A program made the position numbers and the translations under genes. Under the pieces are notes generated by a model that worked only from the letters and a program-made list of their open reading frames with translations, did no database searches and had not been told where the DNA came from. From assembly GCF_022549695.1 (NCBI RefSeq), contig NZ_JAKZGS010000011.1, positions 1-64,000 of the forward strand: a stretch of DNA of 64,000 nt, written 5' to 3'. Shown piece after piece: positions 52,330 to 62,083 of this stretch. Source of the stretch: Belliella calami (GTDB lineage Bacteria; Bacteroidota; Bacteroidia; Cytophagales; Cyclobacteriaceae). Each line of letters starts with the position of its first letter. Within the stretch, counting starts at the first letter, position 1.

Positions 52330-54700
52330 TGTAGAAGACAAAATTAATTTTGATAAAATTAAAGAATTGATCAAAGCGGAGTGTAATAGCTCCCTTGGTG
52401 TCGATTTTGTAGATAAAATGAATTTTTCAAAAGACTTGAGGCTTATCACAAGACTTTTGGATCAGACAGAAGAGTTTAGGCAGATTTTGGTTTCTGGGGA
52501 GTCATTTCCATCATCGAATTTTACCAACATCTATCCCTATCTGGAAAAAGCAAAAATAGAAGGTACTTTTTTGTATGAAGATGACTTCCACGAAATCAAG
52601 CTTTCTTTGATGACTCTTAGTGGTTGCGTTGCATTTTTTAACAAGTTTTCTGAAGAGTATCCCAATTTGCATCAACTACTGGGCTTGGTAAGTCTAGATC
52701 AGACTTTACTGAAAGCTATTGAAAGAATCATTGATGAAAAAGGGAAAATCAGAAACAATGCATCAAAGGATTTGTCTTTGATCAGGTCGCAGATTATTTA
52801 TGAAGAAAGCAGATTGAGAAAAGTCCTTGACAGGATTTTTAGGGAGGCAAAAGCCCAAGGTTTGACACCAGATGATGCTTCAGTGACTATAAGGGGAGGG
52901 AGAATGGTTATTCCTGTGTTGGCAGAGAATAAAAGGAAGATCAAAGGCTTTATCCACGACGAATCAGCAACTGGTCAGACGGTATTCCTAGAGCCTGCAG
53001 AGGTTTTGGATATAAACAATGAACTGAAAGACCTCGAGTATATGGAGCGTCGGGAAATTCAGAAAATCCTTACGCAACTTACTGATCTCCTTAGAGGATA
53101 TATTCCGGAATTGAGAAAAGCTTATCAATTTTTGGGTTTGGTCGATTTTATCCGCGCCAAAGCCAAATTCGCTGTTAAAACCTATTCCTCACGTCCAATA
53201 CTCGAGAAACAAAGACAGATAGAGTGGTACAATGCTACTCATCCTCTATTGCAATTTGCTCTGAAGCAACAGGGAAAGCAGGTGATACCACTGAATATTC
53301 AACTTGACCACAATAGAAGGTTGCTGGTAATATCAGGACCAAATGCGGGAGGTAAATCCGTGACGCTTAAGACTGTCGCAATGATTCAGTACATGCTTCA
53401 ATGTGGTTTGCTTGTGCCCGTAGATTCCCATTCAAAGTGTAGTATTTTTGATCACTTTTTTATCGATATTGGAGATGAACAAAACATTGAAAATGATCTG
53501 AGTACATACAGTTCTCATTTGATGAGTATGAAGTATTTCACGCAGTTTGCGGACAAAAAGACGATATTATTTATTGATGAATTTGGTACAGGTACCGAAC
53601 CGCAATTTGGGGCAGCTATTGCTGAAGGTATTTTGCTTTCTTTAAATAAGTTAGGGGCTTATGGTGTGATTACTACCCATTATGGAAACTTGAAGGAAAT
53701 AGCTTCCAAAAATCAGGGCCTCGTCAATGGAGCAATGCGCTATGATGTCGATAAGTTGGAACCGCTTTACCAACTAGAGATTGGTAAGCCTGGAAGTTCT
53801 TTTGCTTTGGAAATAGCTTCGAAGATTGGTATTTCCAAAGAGATCATCAACTATGCAAAGGAAAATATTGGCGAGGAGCGAGTACGATATGATAAAATGC
53901 TCAACAAGCTGGAAAATGAAAAAGTCAGGTATGAGCAGTTGATCAATGAAAATGCCAAAAAAGAGCGTCTTCTTGATATCAGAATGAAGGAGTACAATTC
54001 TCTGAAAGAAACGATAGATTCTAACAAGAAACAATATATCCAAGAAGCCAAGAATGAAGCCAAGCAGCTTTTGGATGAGGTAAACAAAAAGATAGAAACC
54101 ACTATCAGGTCAATCAAAGAAAATAAAGCTGACAAAGAAGCTACTAAGAAGCTAAGGGCGGATTTGGAGTCGTTCAAATCTAAGATCAAGCCTGAAAAGG
54201 TTTTTGAAAAAGCACCGGAAATCAAGGTTATAGATGGGGAGATTGTAGTGGGAGATTTTGTAAGACTGAAGGATAACGGAGCTGTAGCTGAGGTGCTTGC
54301 AATTAAAAATAAAGACATCGAAATAAGTATTGGGGATTTGAAATCCAATGTGAAAATCAAGCGTCTAGAGCGGATTTCGAGTACGGAAATGAAGAAAGAG
54401 AAAAAGTCTTTTGCCAAAAGAACTGGATTCGATACTAATGCCAAAATGATGGATTTTTCTCCAAACTTGGATATCAGAGGAAAAAGGGGAGAAGAGATCC
54501 TTCCTTTGGTTCAGAATTTTATTGATGACGGCTATATGTTGGGAATGAAGGATCTGAGGATTGTTCATGGAAAAGGTGATGGGATCCTGAAAGATATTAC
54601 AAGAAACATCCTGAAAAACATGAATCAAGTAGCAAAAGTATCAGATGAACATGCCGACCGTGGAGGTTCAGGTGTTACATTGGTTGAGATGAAAGCTTAG
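52313..54700 (+). CDS. mutS2: Endonuclease MutS2
   Basis: A 795-residue MutS-like ATPase. Walker A is GPNAGGKSVTLKT and Walker B is LFIDEFGTGTEP, followed by a coiled-coil of roughly residues 515-630 and a C-terminal Smr nuclease domain (LDIRGKRGEEILPLV; HGKGDGIL). MutS2 lacks the mismatch-recognition domain and acts in recombination control or, as shown in Firmicutes, ribosome rescue. It ends at a strong terminator. Confidence 0.96.
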   Translation: MIYPNSVEDKINFDKIKELIKAECNSSLGVDFVDKMNFSKDLRLITRLLDQTEEFRQILVSGESFPSSNFTNIYPYLEKAKIEGTFLYEDDFHEIKLSLMTLSGCVAFFNKFSEEYPNLHQLLGLVSLDQTLLKAIERIIDEKGKIRNNASKDLSLIRSQIIYEESRLRKVLDRIFREAKAQGLTPDDASVTIRGGRMVIPVLAENKRKIKGFIHDESATGQTVFLEPAEVLDINNELKDLEYMERREIQKILTQLTDLLRGYIPELRKAYQFLGLVDFIRAKAKFAVKTYSSRPILEKQRQIEWYNATHPLLQFALKQQGKQVIPLNIQLDHNRRLLVISGPNAGGKSVTLKTVAMIQYMLQCGLLVPVDSHSKCSIFDHFFIDIGDEQNIENDLSTYSSHLMSMKYFTQFADKKTILFIDEFGTGTEPQFGAAIAEGILLSLNKLGAYGVITTHYGNLKEIASKNQGLVNGAMRYDVDKLEPLYQLEIGKPGSSFALEIASKIGISKEIINYAKENIGEERVRYDKMLNKLENEKVRYEQLINENAKKERLLDIRMKEYNSLKETIDSNKKQYIQEAKNEAKQLLDEVNKKIETTIRSIKENKADKEATKKLRADLESFKSKIKPEKVFEKAPEIKVIDGEIVVGDFVRLKDNGAVAEVLAIKNKDIEISIGDLKSNVKIKRLERISSTEMKKEKKSFAKRTGFDTNAKMMDFSPNLDIRGKRGEEILPLVQNFIDDGYMLGMKDLRIVHGKGDGILKDITRNILKNMNQVAKVSDEHADRGGSGVTLVEMKA

Positions 54701-54727
54701 GTTTGCTTAGTTTTTTTTCTATTTGAG

Positions 54728-54770
54728 AAAAAAAGGGGTTGGGTATCGTAAGAATCCCAACCCTTTTTTT
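54728..54770. terminator. Terminator between convergent genes
   Basis: The stem AAAGGGGTTGGG / CCCAACCCTTT with a 12-nt loop has A-run and T-run flanks, so it can serve mutS2 and the minus-strand lipoprotein gene. Confidence 0.92.
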
Positions 54771-54792
54771 GATGCTTTATATTGTATCGTTC

Positions 54793-55290
54793 TTACTGTT
54801 TACGCTTGAGGTTAAACCTATAGCTCCCAGCCAGAGCTGCTCCTTGGTTTCCTTTGTTTTCGGCTCCAGGTGCTACGATGCTGAATGCTAATACTAGGTC
54901 GTTTACTGTAGGTTTGGTGTGGGATATTTCAGGTCCTGATGCAGGTCTGGTTCCTGCCAAGGTGATTTTGGTTAGGTCGCTTGCTACAAAATTCCAGTTT
55001 CCTGAGCTGTCAAAGAGATCACCACCATTGCTGACAGAATAAGTTTTACTGTTTTGGTTGGCAGAAAAAGTAATTTCAAAATTTTGGTAAATGTTAGTCT
55101 CTGATCTTCCATCCCTAACTACTTGACCTCCGCCAGCCACTGTCCATGTAGTAGAAGATTCCCCCGCTAGAGATTCTATTGCAAGTTCTTCAGGAGTTTT
55201 GGAAGGGGCTGGATCATCATTTTTTTTGCAGCTTAATAGAACTAATCCAATGCCTGAAACAAGAAGAAGCTTTATAAAGAATTTATTCAT
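54793..55290 (-). CDS. Small lipoprotein of unknown function
   Basis: A 165-residue lipoprotein with lipobox VLLSC (C21) and a following lysine/aspartate-rich tether. The mature part is a single beta domain, with segments like STTWTVAGGGQVVRDG and a final SYRFNLKRKQ. It resembles the lipocalin-like DUF5004 group in length and layout, but this is not certain. Confidence 0.72.
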   Translation of the reverse strand: MNKFFIKLLLVSGIGLVLLSCKKNDDPAPSKTPEELAIESLAGESSTTWTVAGGGQVVRDGRSETNIYQNFEITFSANQNSKTYSVSNGGDLFDSSGNWNFVASDLTKITLAGTRPASGPEISHTKPTVNDLVLAFSIVAPGAENKGNQGAALAGSYRFNLKRKQ

Positions 55291-55341
55291 AATAGGGTTT
55301 TATTAATTGTCAATCGTAAATTTAATGATATCCTCTAATTA

Positions 55342-55977
55342 TCAAAGGTTTTGCTTCAGCTTATAGTCTTCAATGTTAATTATATTTTCACAGGATTGAT
55401 ATTCTCGTGGGTCGTTTGAACAAATTACCAGCGTTCTGTTGAGCCCGAATCTCTGAATCAAATCCAAATACCAATCGACTCCTTTTTGATCTAAGTTGGA
55501 AGTAGGTTCATCCAATAGAATTAGAGGTACTTGAGAAAAAAAGCAAAGACCAAGCTTAAGCCGTTGTTTCATTCCTGAAGAAAATTGATTTATTGGTTTG
55601 TTTTCATGACCGATTAAATACATTTCTTCAATCATTTTTTCGAAAGAAAACCCTGAAATAGCATTTTTGAATTTAAAGTGAAATTTCAAAAGCTCCACGA
55701 GTGAAAATTCTTCCGGCAATTCCAGATAAGGTGCGGAAATCGTAAGATAATTGTATACTTCTTCTGCCGTTATTTTTCTTTTTTCAAAAAAGTAGGACAA
55801 AGAGCCCTCTGTGACAGGACTCAAACCCGCAATTGCTTTTATCAATGTTGATTTTCCTGAACCATTGCTTCCGGTGATAGCAAGTTTTGATGCCGCAGGG
55901 ACAGTTAAGCTTAGATTTCTGAAAATCCATTCATACTGAAATCTTTTAGCGGCATTTTCAAGCTTGATCTCAATCAT
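55342..55977 (-). CDS. ABC transporter ATP-binding protein without adjacent permease
   Basis: A 211-residue ATPase with Walker A GSNGSGKSTLIKA, signature FSSGMKQRL and Walker B LILLDEPTSNLD. It is short, as in CcmA-like haem exporter ATPases, and no permease gene adjoins it. It follows lpxA with a 3-bp gap, which is a recurrent place in Bacteroidota; a role in lipid or envelope transport is possible but not shown. Confidence 0.9.
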   Translation of the reverse strand: MIEIKLENAAKRFQYEWIFRNLSLTVPAASKLAITGSNGSGKSTLIKAIAGLSPVTEGSLSYFFEKRKITAEEVYNYLTISAPYLELPEEFSLVELLKFHFKFKNAISGFSFEKMIEEMYLIGHENKPINQFSSGMKQRLKLGLCFFSQVPLILLDEPTSNLDQKGVDWYLDLIQRFGLNRTLVICSNDPREYQSCENIINIEDYKLKQNL

Positions 55978-55980
55978 GAA

Positions 55981-56760
55981 TTAGTTGATGTAACCTTTCA
56001 TGACACCTCTTTCCGATGAGCGAATAAAGTTTACAATCTCGTCTCTTTCTTTTGTTGCTGGAAGGTTCACTTCGATTTCTTCAAGCGCACGGCTATTGTT
56101 GAGGCTGTTTAAGAATAAAAATCTATAAACATCTTGAATATGACTGATCGTTTCGCTTGAGAATCCTCTTCTTCTAAGTCCTAGACTGTTTACTCCAGCA
56201 TAGCTAAGCGGTTCTCTAGCTGCTTTTGTAAACGGAGGTACGTCTTTTCTCACCAATGATCCACCTGAAATCATAGAGTGCATTCCAACTTTTACAAACT
56301 GATGTATAGCGCTGCTTCCACCAATTATTGCCCAATCGTCAACAATGACATGTCCGGCTACTTGGACAGAATTTGCGATGATGACATTGTTACCTACAAT
56401 GCAATCATGTGCGATGTGTACATAAGCCATTAGAAGACAGTTACTTCCGATTTTTGTGGTTTTTTTATCGATAGTGCCTCTGCTAATTGTAACACATTCC
56501 CTGATAGTAGTATTGTCACCAATTTCTACAAGTGTTTCCTCTCCTTGAAATTTCAAGTCTTGAGGAATGGCTGAGATTACAGCACCAGGAAAAATTTTGC
56601 AGTTTTTACCGATTCGAGCTCCTGGAAAAATCGTAACGTTCGATCCGATCCAAGTACCTTCTCCGATGACCACATCTTCGTGTATCATGGTAAAAGGATC
56701 GATTTGTACGCCTTCTCCGATTGCAGCGCTCTCGTTAATATGGGATAAATTGCTGATCAT
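55981..56760 (-). CDS. lpxA: UDP-N-acetylglucosamine O-acyltransferase LpxA
   Basis: A 259-residue left-handed beta-helix enzyme that starts lipid A synthesis. Hexapeptide repeats run from about residue 10 to 190, and the catalytic His is in MAYVHIAHDC. The C-terminal helical domain begins near GLRRRGFSSETI. It overlaps lpxC-fabZ by 4 bp. Confidence 0.97.
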   Translation of the reverse strand: MISNLSHINESAAIGEGVQIDPFTMIHEDVVIGEGTWIGSNVTIFPGARIGKNCKIFPGAVISAIPQDLKFQGEETLVEIGDNTTIRECVTISRGTIDKKTTKIGSNCLLMAYVHIAHDCIVGNNVIIANSVQVAGHVIVDDWAIIGGSSAIHQFVKVGMHSMISGGSLVRKDVPPFTKAAREPLSYAGVNSLGLRRRGFSSETISHIQDVYRFLFLNSLNNSRALEEIEVNLPATKERDEIVNFIRSSERGVMKGYIN

Positions 56761-58151
56761 GATTCTTTTCTAACAATACTTGCAGTCATAACGGCCTCAC
56801 ATACCAATGTGTTGCCCACATAGGCTTCGCCTTTCATTTTTGCTATACCTCTTCTGATTGGTGCAAGTAATTCACATTTGAATACCAAGGTGTCACCAGG
56901 GACAACCATTTTTCTAAATTTACAGTTCTCTATTCCTAAAAAATAAGTCCAATAATTTTCAGGGTCTTCAACTGTACTCAAAACCAAAATTCCACCTGTT
57001 TGCGCCATAGCTTCCACTTGTAAAACTCCTGGCATTACAGGATTGGCAGGAAAGTGACCCATAAAGAATGGTTCATTGATGGTAACATTTTTAACTCCAG
57101 CAACTACAGTTTCGTCCAAATATATAACTTTATCAAGCAATTGGAAAGGATATCTATGTGGTAAGATGTTGCTTATCTGTGCAATATCCATTACTGGAGG
57201 TAGCTTTGGATCGTAATGTGGAATATGGCTTGGGCCAGCTTTTTCCATTGCTCTTTTTAGCTTTTTTGCGAAGGCTACATTGGCAGCGTGTCCAGGTCTA
57301 GCGGCAAGAATTTGGGCTTTGATCGGTCTGCCTACCAAGGCCAAGTCTCCTACAACATCCAAGAGTTTGTGTCTTGCAGGTTCGTTTTTGTACCTTAATT
57401 CGACATTGTTGAGAATCCCTTCTTTTCTGACTTCGACTTTTTGTTTGTTAAACATTTTTGCCAAATGTTCCAATTCTTTTTCCTCTACAACTCTATCTAC
57501 AACGACAATTGCGTTGTTCAGATCACCTCCTTTTATCAGGTTTTGATTATAAAGCATTTCCAATTCATGCAAGAAGCAAAAAGTCCTACAAGAAGCAATT
57601 TCCGTCCGGAATTGGCTGATGTCTGTGATAGAAGCGTGTTGAGACCCAAGCACAGGTGAATTATAATCCACCATTACTGTCACTCTATAGTCATCCAACG
57701 GCAAAGCTGCCATTTCTACTTCTCTGGATGCATCTCTGTAAGTAATGCTCTCAGGAACTTCAAAAAATCTTCTTAGTGCATTTTGCTCTTCAAAACCAGC
57801 ACTATCCAATATTTCAATAAACTGAATAGAAGAACCATCCATAATTGGGGGTTCTGGACCATCTAATTGAATCAATATATTATCAATCTCCAATCCTACC
57901 AGTGCAGCCAAAACATGTTCGACAGTGAATACTCTCGCTCCACTTTGTTCTAAAGTAGTACCTCTTGATACATCCACTACATTGTCCACATCTGCATCGA
58001 TGGTAGGCATACCTTCGATATCGATTCTCTGGAATTTATAACCGTGATTTGGAGGTGCTGGTAAAAAAGTCATGTTTGAAATCACTCCGGTGTGGAGACC
58101 AACACCAGATACGGTGACTTGTTTTTTAATTGTATGTTGTTTTACCCTCAT
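56757..58151 (-). CDS. lpxC-fabZ: LpxC-FabZ fusion: UDP-acyl-GlcNAc deacetylase and hydroxyacyl-ACP dehydratase
   Basis: A 464-residue bifunctional enzyme. The N-terminal ~305 residues are LpxC: zinc ligands lie in FTVEHVLAAL and the later HKLLDVVGDL. The C-terminal ~145 residues are FabZ: ILPHRYPFQLLDKV, and GHFPANPVMPGVLQVEAMAQ with the catalytic His and Glu. This fusion is typical of Bacteroidota and links lipid A and fatty-acid synthesis. Confidence 0.97.
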   Translation of the reverse strand: MRVKQHTIKKQVTVSGVGLHTGVISNMTFLPAPPNHGYKFQRIDIEGMPTIDADVDNVVDVSRGTTLEQSGARVFTVEHVLAALVGLEIDNILIQLDGPEPPIMDGSSIQFIEILDSAGFEEQNALRRFFEVPESITYRDASREVEMAALPLDDYRVTVMVDYNSPVLGSQHASITDISQFRTEIASCRTFCFLHELEMLYNQNLIKGGDLNNAIVVVDRVVEEKELEHLAKMFNKQKVEVRKEGILNNVELRYKNEPARHKLLDVVGDLALVGRPIKAQILAARPGHAANVAFAKKLKRAMEKAGPSHIPHYDPKLPPVMDIAQISNILPHRYPFQLLDKVIYLDETVVAGVKNVTINEPFFMGHFPANPVMPGVLQVEAMAQTGGILVLSTVEDPENYWTYFLGIENCKFRKMVVPGDTLVFKCELLAPIRRGIAKMKGEAYVGNTLVCEAVMTASIVRKES

Positions 58152-58190
58152 AGGTATTTGACTCTTTCTTGAATGTTTGCGTGCGTAAAT

Positions 58191-59216
58191 TTATTGTTTT
58201 TTTTCCAGTTCTCTCAATCTGTCTTGGAGTATGGGTAGATTTTTGAAAATTGCATAGGATTTTAAGAATAATTTCAAGTCAAATCCCATGTATCCCAATA
58301 TAGTTTGACCAGGTTCGACAATCGATTTACTTATGCCTGTATTTGCTCCAATGGTAGTTTTGTCTGCTATTTTCAAATGTCCTACGATTCCTGCTTTTCC
58401 TGCAATCACACAGTTTTTTCCGATTTCAGTAGAACCGGAAATTCCTGCCTGAGCAGCCACTACCGTATTCTCCCCAATTACCACATTGTGGGCGATTTGT
58501 ACTTGGTTGTCTATTTTGGCTCCTTTTCGGATAATGGTAGAGCCCATGGTAGCACGATCTACTGTACTGTTAGCTCCAATACTAACATGATCTTCAATGA
58601 TTACATTTCCTATCTGCGGAATAGCTTTATAAGTTCCGTCTTCCAGGGGAGCAAAGCCAAACCCGTCTGACCCTATGACCACACCGGAATGAAACTCACA
58701 AAATGAACCAATCACTACATCATTGGCAATCTTTACCCCCGGATGAAGAATGCAATTATCTCCAATTGAGACATTATCGCCTATGGTTACATTTGGATAT
58801 ATTTTTACAGAATTGCCTATTTTACTGTTTTTACCAATGTAAGAAAATGCCCCTCTATAAAAATTAGTCCCAATGCTACTGCTAGGATCTATAAAAGATG
58901 GTTCCTCTATTCCCGACTTGCTGTTTTTGGTGAATTGGGCATAAGCTTCCAAGATTTGGGTGAATCCAGCGTATGCGTCCTTTACCCTAATCAGCGTTGT
59001 CTTTAGATTTTTTCGTGCTTGAAAATTTTCCGAAACGATCACACCTGAAGCTTCAGTTTCATATATGAATTGTTCGTATTTTTCATTGGATAGAAAGCTG
59101 ATTCCTCCAGGTTTTCCTTCTTGAATTTTGTCCAATCTATTAACTACTATAGATCCATCACCTTCCACCTTTCCGTTCAGAAGCGATGCAACCTGATCTA
59201 GTGTAAATTCCATCAT
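58191..59216 (-). CDS. lpxD: UDP-3-O-acylglucosamine N-acyltransferase LpxD
   Basis: A 341-residue enzyme; start at 59216 or the adjacent ATG at 59213. The N-terminal uridine-binding domain (about 1-100) precedes hexapeptide repeats, and the catalytic His is in NQVQIAHNVVIG. It adds the second acyl chain in lipid A synthesis. It precedes lpxC-fabZ by 39 bp in one operon with lpxA. Confidence 0.97.
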   Translation of the reverse strand: MMEFTLDQVASLLNGKVEGDGSIVVNRLDKIQEGKPGGISFLSNEKYEQFIYETEASGVIVSENFQARKNLKTTLIRVKDAYAGFTQILEAYAQFTKNSKSGIEEPSFIDPSSSIGTNFYRGAFSYIGKNSKIGNSVKIYPNVTIGDNVSIGDNCILHPGVKIANDVVIGSFCEFHSGVVIGSDGFGFAPLEDGTYKAIPQIGNVIIEDHVSIGANSTVDRATMGSTIIRKGAKIDNQVQIAHNVVIGENTVVAAQAGISGSTEIGKNCVIAGKAGIVGHLKIADKTTIGANTGISKSIVEPGQTILGYMGFDLKLFLKSYAIFKNLPILQDRLRELEKKQ

Positions 59217-59232
59217 GAATTATATTGTGTGG

Positions 59233-60471
59233 TTACAAAGTTAAGTTTTTAGCACGACAAGCATAATGTTTTTTGACTATTTTACTCATTGCTTTAATGT
59301 TTGGTAAGTCTGCCGCTTGGGCAACATCTATTATTTCTCCTTTTTTAGTCAAAATATGGATGCGTTCTTTTGCAAGGTATGCATTGTTGCTGATCGACCC
59401 ATGGGAAAAAAAGTACTTCATATCTTCTTCAGAAACTTGGAGTTTGGTTCTTGTTTTTTCTTTCATAGAATTGAGTTCCTCTTCAGAAAACTCCACATTG
59501 CTGAGGTTTATTTTGTAGAGGTTTCTTGCGAGAAACATCTGTGAAATATTCCTCAAGATATAGTCTGAGTCTTTTTTCCAAAATTTGATAGATCCCCAAA
59601 TGTCATAATCATCGAGCTCAAGGAATGTTCTTACCAATGTTTCCGATTTTTGAAAATCATCTATTGAAAAATTATTTTCAAGAAAAAACAAAAACTCGTC
59701 GGTTGCAAATAGGCTAGTTCCTGACTGCCTCAGATCTTTTGCTCTTGAGATTAAGTTGATCAACATCTTTTCAGCACTTACAGTAGTCTTGTGCAAATAT
59801 ACTTGCCAATACATCAGTCTTCTGGCACTCAAGAAATTTTCAATGCTATAAAGTCCTTTTTCTTCCACCACCAACTGATCGTCTTTGATGGCCATCATTT
59901 TGATGATTCTATCGGCGCCAATAGTACCCTCAGAGACTCCTGTGAAGAAGCAATCCCGCTGAAGGTAGTCAAGTCTATCTATATCAAGTTGACTGGAAAC
60001 TAGCTGATGAAAAAATTTTCTTTCATAATGATTCTTAAAAATTCTTAACGCAAGATCTAATTGGCCGTTTAATTGTTTATTCATTATATCAATCACCAGC
60101 AGCGACAAAGATTCATGCGGTACATCCTTGAGAAGACTAAACTCTAAAGCATGGGAAAAGGGGCCATGTCCTATGTCATGAAGTAGAATAGCAATCAAAG
60201 CTGCTTCATATTCTTGATCGCTAATTTCATTACCTTTATTACGAAGATTATCTAAAGTGATACTCATCAAGTGCATTGCCCCAATAGCATGATGGAATCT
60301 GGTATGAAGTGCCCCGGGATAGACAAAATCTGTCAAACCTAGCTGCTTGATACGCCGTAACCTCTGGAAGTAAGGGTGATCAATGATTGTAAAAATCAAT
60401 TCACTTGGAATTGTAATGAATCCATAAACTGGATCATTTAATATTTTGTGGCTTTTCAATGTCTTTGACAT
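59233..60471 (-). CDS. HD-domain phosphohydrolase (dGTPase-like)
   Basis: A 412-residue protein starting at ATG 60471; an earlier ATG would reach into the porX leader. The metal site is spread over HTRFHHAIGAMHL, LLHDIGHGPFSHALE and, later, DIDRLDYLQRD. The fold resembles SAMHD1/dGTPase. The substrate is not shown. It is divergent from porX with only 51 bp between the start codons. Confidence 0.92.
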   Translation of the reverse strand: MSKTLKSHKILNDPVYGFITIPSELIFTIIDHPYFQRLRRIKQLGLTDFVYPGALHTRFHHAIGAMHLMSITLDNLRNKGNEISDQEYEAALIAILLHDIGHGPFSHALEFSLLKDVPHESLSLLVIDIMNKQLNGQLDLALRIFKNHYERKFFHQLVSSQLDIDRLDYLQRDCFFTGVSEGTIGADRIIKMMAIKDDQLVVEEKGLYSIENFLSARRLMYWQVYLHKTTVSAEKMLINLISRAKDLRQSGTSLFATDEFLFFLENNFSIDDFQKSETLVRTFLELDDYDIWGSIKFWKKDSDYILRNISQMFLARNLYKINLSNVEFSEEELNSMKEKTRTKLQVSEEDMKYFFSHGSISNNAYLAKERIHILTKKGEIIDVAQAADLPNIKAMSKIVKKHYACRAKNLTL

Positions 60472-60522
60472 TTGATTGGTTTCAAAAGTAATTATAATTT
60501 TAACAGAAGTAAACCAAACATT

Positions 60523-62079
60523 ATGCAAAATTCTAAAATCCTTTGGGCTGACGACGAAATAGATCTATTGAAACCACATATTCTTTTCCTAAAGCAAAAA
60601 GGCTATGAAATAACCACTGTCAATAGTGGGGTAGATGCGATCGAGCAAGTAGAACAAGAAAATTATGATGTGATCTTTCTGGATGAAATGATGCCTGGAA
60701 TGACTGGGCTAGAGACATTGCAGCAGATAAAGATGATCAAACCCCAAATTCCAGTGGTAATGATCACCAAAAGTGAAGAAGAGCATATCATGGATGATGC
60801 TATTGGAGGGAAAATCGCAGATTATCTGATCAAGCCTATCAATCCAAATCAGATTTTGCTATCTGTGAAAAAAATACTACAGAATAAACAGCTGATTTCC
60901 GAAAAGACAAACCTCTCTTACAGACAGGATTTTATGAATATCAGCATGGCTTGTAGCGACGCTTCTACCCATCAAGAGTGGACAGAGATTTATAAAAAAC
61001 TCACCTATTGGGAGCTCGAAATCGATAAGACAGAGAATAAAAGCATGCGAGAGATTTTAGATTCCCAAAAAGTAGAGGCTAATGCATCCTTCGCAAAGTT
61101 TATCAAAAACAACTATATAGATTGGCTAAATGATTCTAAGGCGGATAGACCGATTTTATCTCCAAATTTGATGAAAGAAAAAGTATTCCCGCATCTCAAA
61201 GAAGGAAAGCCTTTGTTTTTTATCGTAATTGACAATCTACGTCTGGATCAATGGGAAGTGTTGGAGCCTCTTGTGAACCAATATTTCAATACAAAAGAGG
61301 ATGATACTTATTATAGTATTTTGCCTACTACCACAGCATTCTCCAGAAATGCGCTTTTCAGTGGGATGATGCCTTCTGATATGGCTAGATTCCATCCTGA
61401 CCTTTGGGAGGGTGAGGATACAGACGAGGGGAAAAACAATAAAGAAGAAGAGTTTTTGGCCGAAAACCTGCATAAAAACAGGCTCAATATCCGCTACAGC
61501 TATCATAAAATTCTCCAAGCTTATCAAGGCAAAAACCTTGTAGATCAATTCCACAACTTGTTGAATAATGACCTCAACGTTTTGGTGTTTAACTTTGTCG
61601 ATATGATGTCACATGCAAGAACCGACATGAAAATGATCAGAGAACTTGCTCCAGATGAATCAGCCTATAGATCACTGACCAAAAGTTGGTTTGAACATTC
61701 ATCTCTATTTGAGATGTTTAAGAGAATCAGTGCTGCTGGAGCTGAACTGATCGTGACTACTGATCATGGTACCAAGAGAGTGAATAAACCTTACAAAATC
61801 ATAGGTGACAAAAATGTCACTACTAATCTCAGGTATAAGCAAGGAAAGAATCTCAACTTCGAAAGTGGGAAGGTTTTTGAGATAAATAAACCTGAAGATG
61901 CTAAACTTCCAAGATTTAATGTGTCAACAAGTTATGTTTTTGCCGTAGAAGATTATTTCTTTGCATATCCAAACAATTACAATTATTATGTAAATTACTA
62001 CAAAGACACTTTTCAGCATGGAGGAGTATCTTTGGAGGAAATCATAATACCTGTAGTACATCTATTACCAAAGAATTAA
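60523..62079 (+). CDS. porX: PorX-type response regulator with PglZ/alkaline-phosphatase domain
   Basis: A 518-residue protein starting at ATG 60523 (MQNSKILWADDE). The receiver domain has acidic D10, D11 and phosphoacceptor D54 (DVIFLDEMMPG). A linker is followed by a PglZ domain with IDNLRLDQW, PTTTAFSRNALFSG and TTDHGTKRVN. The domain order is that of PorX, which regulates the type IX secretion system with the PorY kinase. The kinase is not here. tsaE and ald follow, probably in one transcript. Confidence 0.95.
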   Translation: MQNSKILWADDEIDLLKPHILFLKQKGYEITTVNSGVDAIEQVEQENYDVIFLDEMMPGMTGLETLQQIKMIKPQIPVVMITKSEEEHIMDDAIGGKIADYLIKPINPNQILLSVKKILQNKQLISEKTNLSYRQDFMNISMACSDASTHQEWTEIYKKLTYWELEIDKTENKSMREILDSQKVEANASFAKFIKNNYIDWLNDSKADRPILSPNLMKEKVFPHLKEGKPLFFIVIDNLRLDQWEVLEPLVNQYFNTKEDDTYYSILPTTTAFSRNALFSGMMPSDMARFHPDLWEGEDTDEGKNNKEEEFLAENLHKNRLNIRYSYHKILQAYQGKNLVDQFHNLLNNDLNVLVFNFVDMMSHARTDMKMIRELAPDESAYRSLTKSWFEHSSLFEMFKRISAAGAELIVTTDHGTKRVNKPYKIIGDKNVTTNLRYKQGKNLNFESGKVFEINKPEDAKLPRFNVSTSYVFAVEDYFFAYPNNYNYYVNYYKDTFQHGGVSLEEIIIPVVHLLPKN

Positions 62080-62083
62080 GCTA

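Noticed and set aside
53851-54444. 197-codon frame opposite mutS2
   Set aside because: Antisense to the coiled-coil and linker coding region; serine-rich, no family likeness.
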